DNA from: Anaerolineaceae bacterium | GTDB taxonomy: Bacteria; Chloroflexota; Anaerolineae; Aggregatilineales; Phototrophicaceae | NCBI GenBank assembly: GCA_020634165.1 | Contig: JACKCF010000006.1 | Location: 1-64,000 of the forward strand | Direction: 5' to 3' | Length of the DNA: 64,000 bases | Shown: positions 54,790-64,000 of the stretch, piece after piece | Layout: every line of letters begins with the position of its first letter | Position numbering within the stretch: position 1 is the stretch's first letter | Program-made: the position numbers and the translations under genes | The notes under the pieces: generated by a model | What the model saw: the letters and a program-made list of their open reading frames with translations, nothing else | The model's database searches: none | What the model was told of the DNA's origin: nothing

Positions 54790-57700
54790 GTGATGTTCAA
54801 ACCAGTAGACCCCAAGGTCGATATCCAAAAATTGGAGAAAGAACAGCTCGATTTCTGGCGCTCGAATCGCATATTCAAACGCACGACTGAAGGCCGCGAG
54901 GAGTCCCCTCGTTACGTCTTCTATGAGGGACCTCCGACCGCCAATGGCCAGCCGGGGAGCCACCATGTTCTGGCGCGTGCTTTTAAAGACATGTTCCCGC
55001 GCTACAAGGTCATGAATGGCTATTATTGCCTTCGTCGCGGTGGATGGGATACACATGGTTTACCCGTCGAAATCGCAGTCCAGAAAGAACTTGGGCTGAC
55101 ATCGAAAGAAGAAATCGAGGAATATGGCGTTGCGGCCTTCAATGAGAAATGCCGGTCAAGTGTCTTTCGTAACATCGCGGATTGGGAGAAGCTCACGGAA
55201 CGCATTGCGTTCTGGGTGGACCTCGATGACGCTTACGTCACATTCACCAACGACTACATCGAAAGTGTCTGGTGGATTCTTAAGCAGCTCTGGGATCAGG
55301 ACCTGCTCTATCGTGGGTATAAGGTCGTTGCTTATAGCCCGACATCGGGCACGCCTCTGAGCAGCCATGAAGTCGCCCAGGGGTACCGAGAAGTTACTGA
55401 CCCGAGTATCTATGTGCGCTTTCCGGTGAAGGGCGAACCGAATGTCTACTTCCTAGCATGGACGACCACACCCTGGACGCTGCCCGGTAATGCTGCCCTG
55501 GCAGTTGGCGAAAATGTCGACTACGTTCAGGTCGAAGGTCCGTTGCCACGAGGTGAAGGCACCGAGCAGTTGATCCTGGCCGAATCGCTGATGGGACAGG
55601 CGCTCGTCAATTCAGAAGAATACAAGGTGGTCAAGCGTTTCAAGGGCAAGGATTTGCTCGGTAAGCGCTATAACCCCCTGTATACCTTCCTGCCGACGGA
55701 GAAGGACTTTGCCTACGTTGTGTCGGGCGATTTTGTCAGCACGACCGATGGTACTGGCATCGTTCATATCGCACCTGCATTCGGTCAAGATGACTCCGAC
55801 ATGGGGCGTATACATAATCTCCCCATCTTCATCACAGTCACCGATGATGGTCGCATGATCGATGCTGTCGACAAATTCAAGGGGATGTGGTTCAAGGATG
55901 CTGACCCTGAGATCATTATGGATCTCAAGGATCGGGGCCTGATGTACCGCTCTCAGCGTTATACACATACATATCCGCACAATTGGCGGGATGATACGCC
56001 CTTGATGTACCTGGCTCGCGAAACCTGGTTCATCCGTGCGACAGACCACAAAGAGCGCATGATCCAGCTCAACAACACCATCAAGTGGGTGCCAGATCAT
56101 ATCCGAGAAGGGCGTTTCGGCAATTGGCTGGTTGACCTGAAAGAGTGGGCCTTGGGCCGTGAACGTTTCTGGGGCACGCCGCTGCCCGTCTGGATGGATG
56201 ATCAGACAGGGGATATGCTGTGCGTCGGTAGCGTAGAAGAACTTAGCGAACTTACAGGGCGCGATCTGACGGGCCTGGATTTGCACCGTCCGTACGTCGA
56301 TGACATCACGTTCCCCAATCCCAATGGAACTGGCGGCACCATGCGCCGTGTGCCAGAAGTGATCGACGTTTGGTTTGATAGCGGTGCCATGCAGGTTGCG
56401 CAGTGGGGCTATCCCTGGAAAAACCAGGAAATGTTCGCTGAACAACACCCCGCCGACTATATCTGTGAAGCAGTCGATCAGACACGTGGTTGGTTCTATA
56501 GCCTCCATGCGATCAGTTCGATGTTGTTCAACACGGTTGCCTTTAAGAATGTCATCTGCCTGGGTCATATCCTTGATGGTGAGGGCCAGAAGATGTCGAA
56601 GAGTAAGGGCAATATCGTTGATCCCTGGTCAGTGCTTGATCAACATGGGGCTGATGCCTTCCGCTGGTATCTCTATACGTCTGGTCCGCCAGGGGATTCG
56701 CGTCGTTTTTCAGTTGACCTGGTAGGGCAGGTTGTCAGCAAGTTCTACAACACGTTGTGGAACACCTATCGCTTCTTTGTCGAGTACGCCAACATTGATG
56801 GATGGACGCCAGCGAAAGCCGCGCCTGCTGTTGAAGATCGCGATTTGCTGGATCGCTGGATTCTGGCGGAGCTGCATAATCTGGTCAAGCGCGTGACAGA
56901 TGCCTATGAAGACTATGATGTTACCAACGCGACCCGACCAGTCGAGGAGTTTGTCGAGTCACTGAGTAATTGGTATGTTCGCCGTAGTCGCCGCCGCTTC
57001 TGGAAAAGCGAAAGCGATAAGGACAAACTGAGCGCCTATGCGACGCTGTATGAATGCCTGAAAACTGTTTCGCTGCTGCTTGCTCCGGCAATGCCATTTG
57101 TAGCGGAGGCGCTCTATCGCAACCTGGTCGTAGAGATGGACCCAGAGGCAGTTGATAGTGTGCATCTGGCTAGTTGGCCTAAAGCCAATACAGCACTGAT
57201 CGACAAATCCCTGCTGGATGAAGTTGGCCTGATCCGCCATCTGGTAAGCGTCGGCCTGGCTGCACGTAACAGTGCGCGCCTGGGTGTTCGCCAGCCATTG
57301 GCCAGTGCAACCTTCGGCGTGACCAATGCCTCCGAGCGCACCATCGTTCGTAACTATGAAGACATCATCAAAGACGAACTCAACGTCAAAGAGGTCAATC
57401 TACTGTCCGAAGGCGACCATGTCACCAGCTACACACTGGCACCCGTCTTCTCTAAATTGGGGCGTAAGCTCAAAGGTGATATGCAAAAGGTCAAGAATGC
57501 ACTTGAAAATGCATCACCTGACGAAGCTGAGGCATGGGGTAAAACCCTACTCAGCGATCAAGGCATCACCATCACCGTTGGCGATCAGAGCTTTGAGTTG
57601 GCACCCGATGAAGTGGAAGTCCGGCAGGAAGCCGCTGAAGGCTTTGTCTTCTTTGAGGATCGTGGCTACGTGGCAGCGCTCGATGTTGAGCTAACGGATG

Positions 57701-57984
57701 AACTCATCAATGAACGTATCTCGCGTGAAGTCGTTCGTCGCATCCAGGATTTGCGTAAAGATGCTGACTTCGATATCGACGATCATATCAGCGTCAAATT
57801 CGAGGCGACGGATCGGTTTGCGAAAGCCATCCGGCAGCATAAGGACTACATCACGCGCGAAACCTTGGCGGATGACTTGCAAGAGGGTACACCAAATGAT
57901 GGTTATCATAGCCAAACGTTTGCGTTTGATCGTGAACTAGACGGCGAGAAAATCACCATCGGCGTGCGTCAGATAAACGCCTGA
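54790..57984 (+). CDS. ileS: Isoleucine--tRNA ligase, eukaryote-like type 2
   Basis: A 1064-residue class I synthetase. It has GWDTHGLPVE, typical of type 2 (eukaryote-like) IleRS, a large CP1 editing domain (about 190-400) and the KMSKS motif in GQKMSKSKGN. The HIGH motif is rearranged: the sequence is P-G-S-H-H, where most IleRS have H-x-G-H. Type 2 IleRS resist the antibiotic mupirocin. GTG at 54790 has GGAG (54777-54780) nine bases upstream; ATG at 54793 is the alternative. Confidence 0.96.
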   Translation: MMFKPVDPKVDIQKLEKEQLDFWRSNRIFKRTTEGREESPRYVFYEGPPTANGQPGSHHVLARAFKDMFPRYKVMNGYYCLRRGGWDTHGLPVEIAVQKELGLTSKEEIEEYGVAAFNEKCRSSVFRNIADWEKLTERIAFWVDLDDAYVTFTNDYIESVWWILKQLWDQDLLYRGYKVVAYSPTSGTPLSSHEVAQGYREVTDPSIYVRFPVKGEPNVYFLAWTTTPWTLPGNAALAVGENVDYVQVEGPLPRGEGTEQLILAESLMGQALVNSEEYKVVKRFKGKDLLGKRYNPLYTFLPTEKDFAYVVSGDFVSTTDGTGIVHIAPAFGQDDSDMGRIHNLPIFITVTDDGRMIDAVDKFKGMWFKDADPEIIMDLKDRGLMYRSQRYTHTYPHNWRDDTPLMYLARETWFIRATDHKERMIQLNNTIKWVPDHIREGRFGNWLVDLKEWALGRERFWGTPLPVWMDDQTGDMLCVGSVEELSELTGRDLTGLDLHRPYVDDITFPNPNGTGGTMRRVPEVIDVWFDSGAMQVAQWGYPWKNQEMFAEQHPADYICEAVDQTRGWFYSLHAISSMLFNTVAFKNVICLGHILDGEGQKMSKSKGNIVDPWSVLDQHGADAFRWYLYTSGPPGDSRRFSVDLVGQVVSKFYNTLWNTYRFFVEYANIDGWTPAKAAPAVEDRDLLDRWILAELHNLVKRVTDAYEDYDVTNATRPVEEFVESLSNWYVRRSRRRFWKSESDKDKLSAYATLYECLKTVSLLLAPAMPFVAEALYRNLVVEMDPEAVDSVHLASWPKANTALIDKSLLDEVGLIRHLVSVGLAARNSARLGVRQPLASATFGVTNASERTIVRNYEDIIKDELNVKEVNLLSEGDHVTSYTLAPVFSKLGRKLKGDMQKVKNALENASPDEAEAWGKTLLSDQGITITVGDQSFELAPDEVEVRQEAAEGFVFFEDRGYVAALDVELTDELINERISREVVRRIQDLRKDADFDIDDHISVKFEATDRFAKAIRQHKDYITRETLADDLQEGTPNDGYHSQTFAFDRELDGEKITIGVRQINA

Positions 57985-58022
57985 ACATAATCGTTTGGTG
58001 AATATCCACAATGAATTGATGG

Positions 58023-58050
58023 CCACCTGACCTTAGTCAGGTGGTTTTTT
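58023..58050 (+). terminator. Intrinsic terminator of ileS
   Basis: A perfect 9-bp stem (CCACCTGAC at 58023-58031 with GTCAGGTGG at 58036-58044) with a 4-base loop, followed by six T and, further on, another T-run. Confidence 0.93.
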
Positions 58051-58099
58051 CTTGTTTTTTGTGCAACTCGCTGTATATTATAAGGCGAACTCTTCCATC

Positions 58100-58137
58100 A
58101 TGGTGATTTTATTGTCAAATTTGCATATAATCACCAT
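58100..58137 (+). promoter_or_regulatory. Inverted repeat overlapping the pucR promoter
   Basis: ATGGTGATT (58100-58108) and AATCACCAT (58129-58137) form a 9-bp inverted repeat with 20 bases between. A TATAAT (58126-58131) overlaps the right arm, and a third copy ATGGTGA sits at the pucR start (58161-58167). This fits an operator for self-regulation. No good -35 box was found at 17 bases. Confidence 0.55.
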
Positions 58138-58160
58138 ATTATGCACAAAATGGATTGCCA

Positions 58161-59825
58161 ATGGTGACGTTACCTACCAGTAATCGTGCGACATCTGACA
58201 AAAACACAGCGACACTCCGGTCATTGTTGCGGTATGCTCTCCCTCTGAACTCCACAATTGTCTCTGGCGACCCTGATACAGCCATCAACTGGGCGATTCT
58301 TATACGGGCGCAGCCAGCGTCCTATCCTGAGATTTATGGCGGCGAACTCGTACTTGTCTCGCTGGAAATGATGCGTGTTTATGAAGCACGTGTCACGCTC
58401 CAGAGTGTATTGCGTTCACTAGCGGAATTTCGTGTAGGTGCTTTGGCAGTCGATGGTGACATCACTCAGGACGACATCGACACAGCGATTGATTGCAATA
58501 TCGCGCTACTGAGTTTGCCAGAAGGCACAGGCTTGTCCGGCGTTGAGCGATCTGTGAACCGTCTGATCGTCAATCAGTCGGCACAGGTCAACGAGCGCGC
58601 GATGGATATTCAGCGCCAATTGACGCGCCTCGCAGCCGAAAATCGTGATCTTAACAGCCTGCTGCAAGTCATGGTTCGCTCAACGACGAAACCGATGGTC
58701 GTTCATGATGATGCTGGTGTATTGCTGGCTCAGGTCTATCCGGCGGTTGGTCGTCGCGGTAGTGGACGCAACATCGTTCAAAGTGTGCCGTATAGTTCAT
58801 TCCAGAAGTGGTTGAAAGAAGAGGCGCCAACATCACAGGGCGCGATTTCTCGTAGCCCCATCGGCTATACAACGGCACTGAAGGTAGAAAAGCGCGTCGC
58901 TGGTTACCTCTCATTATTGGAATCAAGTGATGATCTGGATGAGTTCGACCAGCTTGTGTTGGCCTATGGGGCCGATGTCTGCGCGATTGAGCTTGCCAAG
59001 AGCCGCGCGATTTCCGCAGCAGTGGAGCAGGCTCGCGGTGACTGGATACAGATGTGGTTAAGCGGTACGCCTGCCGATGATGATTTGCTGCGTACCCGCG
59101 CCCAGCAATCTGGCTTTGATCCGCAAGTATCCTATGTAGTAACAGTTTTTAGGGCAGTATCTAGCAATGGCCAGATTTTGCCTCTGGAATCGCTCATTTC
59201 GCTCGTCCGCGACGATATGACACGTCGCCAGGTCGAGGGCGCCGTCGGCCAATATGTGGATGTGATTGTCGCCCTGTATCCGGTTGACGATTCCGGTGGC
59301 CTTCCACGTGCCCGCACCGCCATTGATGAACTGCGCCAGCAGCTCGCGACGCGCACCCCGTCCGGCCTGGTTGCGGCAGGGATTAGTCGTCCTGCTCAGG
59401 GCTTGGCTTCGCTGCGGGATGCCTACCGCGAAGCGAAAGATGCTGTCAGCATCGCGGGCGAACTCAACGATGTTGAGCATACGACATTTTACGGTGATCT
59501 CAAGCTCTACCAACTGTTGCTCGCACTCAAAGAGCGCAGCTTGGCCAATCTGCATCAATTCTATGAAGAAACGCTCGATCCACTGGTAGAGCACGACAAT
59601 CGCAAGCAGTCCGACCTGATTCGTACGCTGGAAGGCTTCTTTGAGGCCAATGGCAATCTGGCGAAAGCCGCACAGGATTTGGACGTACACCGAAATACGC
59701 TCGTGTATCGTCTTGAGCGCATCAGTGAACTGACTAATTTGGACCTCAACGACGCTGATAATCGCCTTATCCTGCACCTTGCACTAAAAGTGCAACGTGT
59801 ACTTTCCGCAGTGCGCGTAAGCTAG
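58161..59825 (+). CDS. PucR-family transcriptional regulator
   Basis: A protein of about 554 residues. The N-terminal part (about 10-130) resembles the PucR purine-catabolism domain, the middle (about 300-420) resembles the GGDEF-like CdaR domain, and the C-terminus holds the PucR/HTH_30 DNA-binding domain with NGNLAKAAQDLDVHRNTLVYRLERI. PucR proteins control purine, sugar-acid or nitrogen use in different bacteria. Its convergent neighbour is gltB, which hints at nitrogen metabolism but is not proof. ATG at 58161 is favoured over TTG at 58155. A possible operator overlaps its promoter. Confidence 0.9.
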   Translation: MVTLPTSNRATSDKNTATLRSLLRYALPLNSTIVSGDPDTAINWAILIRAQPASYPEIYGGELVLVSLEMMRVYEARVTLQSVLRSLAEFRVGALAVDGDITQDDIDTAIDCNIALLSLPEGTGLSGVERSVNRLIVNQSAQVNERAMDIQRQLTRLAAENRDLNSLLQVMVRSTTKPMVVHDDAGVLLAQVYPAVGRRGSGRNIVQSVPYSSFQKWLKEEAPTSQGAISRSPIGYTTALKVEKRVAGYLSLLESSDDLDEFDQLVLAYGADVCAIELAKSRAISAAVEQARGDWIQMWLSGTPADDDLLRTRAQQSGFDPQVSYVVTVFRAVSSNGQILPLESLISLVRDDMTRRQVEGAVGQYVDVIVALYPVDDSGGLPRARTAIDELRQQLATRTPSGLVAAGISRPAQGLASLRDAYREAKDAVSIAGELNDVEHTTFYGDLKLYQLLLALKERSLANLHQFYEETLDPLVEHDNRKQSDLIRTLEGFFEANGNLAKAAQDLDVHRNTLVYRLERISELTNLDLNDADNRLILHLALKVQRVLSAVRVS

Positions 59826-59848
59826 ATATCGCGATTCTATTTAAACCA

Positions 59849-59880
59849 AAAACGGGACCTGCACAAGCTGGTCCCGTTTT
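59849..59880. terminator. Bidirectional intrinsic terminator
   Basis: AAAACGGGACC (59849-59859) pairs with GGTCCCGTTTT (59870-59880) over 11 bases with a 10-base loop. T-rich tracts on both sides let it end both pucR (plus) and gltB (minus), which converge here. Confidence 0.9.
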
Positions 59881-59897
59881 CTATTGGCTTAGCTACT

Positions 59898-62800
59898 CTA
59901 GTTGACGCGCTGTGGCGGCGCAATCTTCACGAAGTTGTTCTGTGGACGCTGTAGCAGTCGGTACAGGTGGTCAACTGCCTCTGCCTGGTGATTGAGTTCC
60001 AGTTCCTGAATATAAATATTCAGCAGGTCTTTCACATCCTGAACACCTGTCTCGTCCAGCGGGAAGATGTCTACTGTTGAGCCTGGAGCAATTCTTGCGT
60101 GGATGGCTTCAAGCGTCAGGTTCATTTCTGGCTGAATACGCTGGTAGATGGTGCCACCAGTCATACCTGCGCAAATCCACGGGCCTGGATCGCCCAACAC
60201 CAGGGCACGACCGCTTGTCATGTACTCGAAGGCATAACCCTTTAGGTTCGCACGCGCACCAATACTGCCGAGGCTATCTTGCAGCGGACGTTCGATTTCG
60301 CCACCGAAGATCACATCGGCACCACTCATGCGGATGCAGGCACGAGTATCGGCATTGCCCTGCACGATGAAGGTGCCAGCCTGTGCGCCATAGGCGAAGC
60401 TCTTGCCCACCGATCCGTCCAGGCGAGCACCATTATGATTCAGACCTTTTAGGATGCTGATTGTGCCCCCTTTTGCACACTTTGCGACACCATCCTGCGC
60501 GCCACCTTCGACCAGCACATGAATTGGTTCATTCAGGAATGCGCCCAGGCCATTCCCTGGAATCGCTGAGTTGCTGAAACTTAGTGTTACAGCCTTGAGT
60601 GCTTCTGTGTCCGGTAGTTGCTTGCGGGAAATGGCACCACACAGATGGGTACCCAACGCGCGGTCCATCGCCATAACCTGTTCGTCATCATAAGTCAGTT
60701 CATAGTCGCCACGATCAACATACTTGGTGACAACTTCCGTAATCTGACGGCTGACCACATTGCGCGGGCGGCTCAGGCGGCGACCACCAGGCTGCGGAAC
60801 GCGCTTCGGTTGATGGGGGGCAGGCTTAAGTAGGGTAGTCAGATCAATGCGGTCATGATGAGAAAATTGCTCAAGCAGGTCTGCGCGTCCAACCAGGTCC
60901 TGGGCATTGGTAAAGCCGAGTTTGGCCACCCAATTGCGGATATCTTGCGCGAGCATGTTAAAGACGCGGACGATACCTTCTGGCGAGCCTTTTTCTTCAA
61001 ATGGCCGGAACGCTTTAAAGCCTTTAGCGGTTGCTTCTTCTTTGGTCTTGACGTGTGTAGTGATGCCAACATGACATGTGCCGTCCTGACAACCACGACA
61101 GATTGTGCAGCCAACAGCAACCATCGCCATAGTACCAAATCCAACGCGATTCGCACCCAGGCACAGCATCTTGACGACATCACGACCACTTTTCATGCCA
61201 CCATCGACCCACAGCTCGACGTTATCACGCAGCTCACTACCGATCAGCGCTCGGTGTGCCAGCCATACGCCAATTTCCGCAGGCAAACCAACGTGCCTTA
61301 GCGAATGTGCCCTTGCGGCACCGGTGCCGCCTGTATAACCCGTCACAGTGATAATATCAGCGCCTGCCTTAGCCACGCCGACTGCGATGATGCCAATGCC
61401 AGGTACAACCGGCAGCTTTACGCTGACTTTCGCATAGGGGTTCGCCGTTTTCAACTCGTCAATCAGTTGGGCGAGGTCTTCAATCGAATACAGATCATGA
61501 TTGTTGCTTGGCGAAATTAATGCCACGCCTGGAGTCGTGCTGCGTACCGCGGCAATCTGGTCGGTGACTTTGAATCCAGGCAAATGACCCCCTTCACCTG
61601 GTTTTGCACCCTGCCCGATCTTGATTTCGATGAAGTCTGCATTATTCAAAAGATCGATGTTGACGCCGAAGCGACCGGAGGCAACTTGCTGTCCGCGATT
61701 CTTCTTGTATTTGGTACTGGCAAGGATGTCAGGTAGCTCACCGCCTTCGCCGTTCATACAGACGATGTTGAGTAGGACGGCTGCTTCAGCATAGGCGCGA
61801 TACGCCAGTTCACCTTGCGAACCAAAGGACATAGCGCTGATGATGGCTGGCATGCTGTGGCCGCCAATACTGATATCGACATCTTCTGGTTTGATTTCGC
61901 TTGGTTGATCTGGCTCTTTCACACTCAGTAGATGGCGAATGCTGACCGGAATTTTGCTTTCCAGTTCCAGCATATGTTCCGTGTATTCTTCCAGCCCAAT
62001 CTCGCCTTGGGCGACACCTTCGACCTTCTTCCACATCTTAGGGAAGAAACGATCAGGATTCGCCGGACGCCCGCGTGATTCGCCACGCATTTCAGCGGCA
62101 CGCTCTTCAGAGTCATCTTTCATCGCGCCCCAGGTTAGGCCGCGACCATCACTGCCGAAGTAATTTGGTGTCCCGAATACAGAAGCGATGCCTTTGGAGA
62201 GGCCTATCGAACTGAAGGAATGACCGTAGCCACGTAGTTCATGGCAACCAATAGTCGAGGTGATTTTCTCGATACCGCTCTTGAGTGTTTTCACCATATT
62301 GCTTGTGGCCGTAATGACCACCTCATGTTCGAGGTCGGCGTTACCACCTTTAGGCGCTACACCCAACCCAACCGCGAACAGGGCATAGGGTACAAGTGCA
62401 TTGGCTCCCAGGCTGACGCAGAGGGCAATGTCATGGAGATCGCGCAATGCCCCCGACCGAACCACAATGCCTGTACGTCGGCGCAGGTTGGGTTCAAAGT
62501 CTGCGATACGCAGTGCCTTATCGACAGCCGCAGTCACCAGTAGCGGGTCAATCCACAGCCGCTGGCCTTCCAGAATGTCTTCATCGTCGAGGATAAGACA
62601 TTGTGCGTGTTTGATGACCGCGTTGACAGCCTCTGCCTGAATGCGCTCGATAGCTTCTTCCATCGTTTCGTCAAGCGCCGCACTCATAGAAATGACCTGT
62701 ACGCGATCTTCAAAAACGTCCAGCAATTGCTGCAAAGTCATCGTCCCGAATTGAGAAGCAAGCTCGCGCAGGATGGATTCGTCACCGATATCTGCGTGGC

Positions 62801-64000
62801 CACCTAGCAAGATGGGTAGCTGTAGCTGAACCAGACGATCATCCGAGTGCCGTGATTTCGATACTTCCGGTCGTGCGCCGATGATAACCTGCGTGCTGAA
62901 CTGGCTCTGTTCGCGTTCGCGGTCGATGGCCGGATTTGTTACGACGGCGACCGTTTCTTTGAAGTAATCAGCTATGTTCATGCGCGTATTGCTCATCGCA
63001 GCTAACGCGCCATCCCAGCCCAGGCTGCCAATAAGTTCCTTGCTGGTTTCGGCCATATTTTCGATCAAACCGAGATGGAAGCGTTCCCAGCCCAGGCCGC
63101 TGATAATGGCTGCATTGAGTTTCAATTCCACATTGCCAAGAACCTGTGAGGAGGCCGCCGGCTGGATGGTAGTCGCCGCCGATTGACCAGGCTCTAACAC
63201 AGCTTCTGCGACTGCTACTGTGGCAGCGACTTTCTTCGTTTCAGTTGCGCCGCCATTTGAAGGACGATTGGTAACTTCGACCTCAGGCCGACTAAACGTC
63301 CAGAAGCTCGGTGTAAAGGCGTCTCCTGAATCCGGATTGCGATCTGTATAGCGGTTAAGCACATGGCGCTGAATGGCTGGATAGTCCATAACCTCGACGC
63401 CGCGACCATAATGCACCTCCAGGGCGATTTTCTCACCAGGGGCCATTGGCTTAGGGTTAGACGCCATCGCATCAAGCGGATAGACGCCGCGCTCAGACGA
63501 CGCAAAATATTCCTTTTCAGTTTCGCCAAACCACAATGGCCGCAATCCCAGCGCATCAACGCTAAATACAAGCTGATTGCCTAAACGCGCGACAACCGCC
63601 GCCGGACCTTGCGCAAAGTGTCCGAAGGACTGCCGAATTTCCTCATACATGGTGTGGATGTCTGGCGCGTTTTGAATCAGATCATGAGGGTAGGGCGGGA
63701 AGATAAGTTCCATGGCCTCAATCAGGTCAAGCCCATAGCGTGAGCACAGTGCATGCAGCACACGGTCAACATCCTGTGAGTCAGAGCCATTATGTGCCAG
63801 AGGAATATCGAGCATGTTCGCTTCAATGCGAAAGCGTGAAATTGTGTTGAATTCGCCATTATGCCCCAGTACATTGAAAGGCTGCGCGCGTTCAAAGATA
63901 GGGTTGGTATTTGTGCTGTAGCGCGCGTGGCCCATCGTGATTGTTGAGGCATAATCAGGATCACGTAGCTCAGGATAGTAGCGGCGTAGAATCTCAATCG
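59898..64000 (-). CDS. gltB: Glutamate synthase large subunit (5' end outside window)
   Basis: The visible 1366 codons cover most of the alpha subunit, which turns glutamine and 2-oxoglutarate into two glutamates. The frame is open to the right edge, so the N-terminal part with the catalytic Cys is missing (roughly 130-150 residues). Visible parts are the rest of the glutamine amidotransferase domain (GHARYSTNT, GHNGEFNT), the central domain, the FMN/synthase domain with the Cys cluster CTICRGCQDGTC, and the C-terminal glutamate-synthase beta-helix. No gltD is visible on this side. Confidence 0.95.
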   Translation of the reverse strand, partial: IEILRRYYPELRDPDYASTITMGHARYSTNTNPIFERAQPFNVLGHNGEFNTISRFRIEANMLDIPLAHNGSDSQDVDRVLHALCSRYGLDLIEAMELIFPPYPHDLIQNAPDIHTMYEEIRQSFGHFAQGPAAVVARLGNQLVFSVDALGLRPLWFGETEKEYFASSERGVYPLDAMASNPKPMAPGEKIALEVHYGRGVEVMDYPAIQRHVLNRYTDRNPDSGDAFTPSFWTFSRPEVEVTNRPSNGGATETKKVAATVAVAEAVLEPGQSAATTIQPAASSQVLGNVELKLNAAIISGLGWERFHLGLIENMAETSKELIGSLGWDGALAAMSNTRMNIADYFKETVAVVTNPAIDREREQSQFSTQVIIGARPEVSKSRHSDDRLVQLQLPILLGGHADIGDESILRELASQFGTMTLQQLLDVFEDRVQVISMSAALDETMEEAIERIQAEAVNAVIKHAQCLILDDEDILEGQRLWIDPLLVTAAVDKALRIADFEPNLRRRTGIVVRSGALRDLHDIALCVSLGANALVPYALFAVGLGVAPKGGNADLEHEVVITATSNMVKTLKSGIEKITSTIGCHELRGYGHSFSSIGLSKGIASVFGTPNYFGSDGRGLTWGAMKDDSEERAAEMRGESRGRPANPDRFFPKMWKKVEGVAQGEIGLEEYTEHMLELESKIPVSIRHLLSVKEPDQPSEIKPEDVDISIGGHSMPAIISAMSFGSQGELAYRAYAEAAVLLNIVCMNGEGGELPDILASTKYKKNRGQQVASGRFGVNIDLLNNADFIEIKIGQGAKPGEGGHLPGFKVTDQIAAVRSTTPGVALISPSNNHDLYSIEDLAQLIDELKTANPYAKVSVKLPVVPGIGIIAVGVAKAGADIITVTGYTGGTGAARAHSLRHVGLPAEIGVWLAHRALIGSELRDNVELWVDGGMKSGRDVVKMLCLGANRVGFGTMAMVAVGCTICRGCQDGTCHVGITTHVKTKEEATAKGFKAFRPFEEKGSPEGIVRVFNMLAQDIRNWVAKLGFTNAQDLVGRADLLEQFSHHDRIDLTTLLKPAPHQPKRVPQPGGRRLSRPRNVVSRQITEVVTKYVDRGDYELTYDDEQVMAMDRALGTHLCGAISRKQLPDTEALKAVTLSFSNSAIPGNGLGAFLNEPIHVLVEGGAQDGVAKCAKGGTISILKGLNHNGARLDGSVGKSFAYGAQAGTFIVQGNADTRACIRMSGADVIFGGEIERPLQDSLGSIGARANLKGYAFEYMTSGRALVLGDPGPWICAGMTGGTIYQRIQPEMNLTLEAIHARIAPGSTVDIFPLDETGVQDVKDLLNIYIQELELNHQAEAVDHLYRLLQRPQNNFVKIAPPQRVN

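Noticed and set aside
55612..56568. 318-residue minus-strand frame inside ileS
   Set aside because: It is opposite to a clearly coding, conserved part of ileS.
59058..59777. 239-residue minus-strand frame inside the PucR gene
   Set aside because: Antisense shadow of the conserved CdaR and HTH region.
1..64000. tRNA, rRNA, CRISPR arrays, insertion sequences or prophage
   Set aside because: No TPsiC-loop sequence in a cloverleaf context, no repeat array, no transposase or phage genes were found on reading both strands.

Overview
The window is a gene-dense stretch of a bacterial chromosome, roughly half G+C by eye, with no rRNA, tRNA, CRISPR array, prophage or insertion sequence that I could recognise. 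The gene content points to a free-living Chloroflexota bacterium, perhaps Anaerolineae-like. This is inferred from the split radical SAM/DUF2344 pair, a GldG-type ABC operon with a DUF4340 protein, a Thr/Pro-linker lipoprotein, many TPR membrane proteins and a eukaryote-type IleRS. I could not run a database search, so treat the lineage as a hypothesis.

Layout. 1-3.7 kb: a truncated family 2 glycosyltransferase, an OmpR-type response regulator and a PPC-domain lipoprotein. 3.8-10.8 kb (minus): D-Ala-D-Ala ligase, a CNNM/HlyC transporter-like protein, a membrane-anchored Mur ligase, an alpha/beta hydrolase and a B12-binding radical SAM protein. 10.9-13.7 kb: a secreted beta-propeller-like protein, psuG and the DUF2344 partner of the radical SAM protein. 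13.8-15.9 kb (plus): two small membrane proteins, a SRAP protein and endonuclease III, a likely abasic-site repair set. 15.9-24.5 kb (minus): FtsK, an S1-domain protein, a membrane sensor with an HTH-like tail, a GNAT, a LiaF-like protein and the main sigma factor. 24.9-28.8 kb (minus): a four-gene Gld-type ABC transporter operon. 29.0-38.5 kb (plus): argC-argB-argD-argJ-carA-carB plus a membrane protein. 38.5-45.8 kb: a TGS-linked uridine kinase-like protein, an FHA protein, hpt, a CCA-type nucleotidyltransferase, rsmD, a URO-D family protein and a TPR protein. 45.9-54.5 kb: a large GT-C-like membrane protein, two GNATs, AlaX, an unknown protein, three tandem TPR membrane proteins and two anchored small proteins. 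54.8-64 kb: ileS, a PucR regulator and a truncated gltB.

The most striking item is the 240-base leader of argC. It has a TTGACA/TAAACT promoter, a 26-codon leader peptide with four Arg codons in six, and three RNA pairings (1:2, 2:3, 3:4) ending in an intrinsic terminator just before the argC ribosome binding site. This is the complete architecture of a ribosome-mediated arginine attenuator, controlling ornithine/arginine precursor synthesis and carbamoyl phosphate synthase together. Other points of interest are an IleRS whose HIGH motif is rearranged to G-S-H-H, a structured leader in front of ileS, a Mur ligase whose N-terminal domain is replaced by membrane segments, and a membrane sensor joined to an HTH-like tail.
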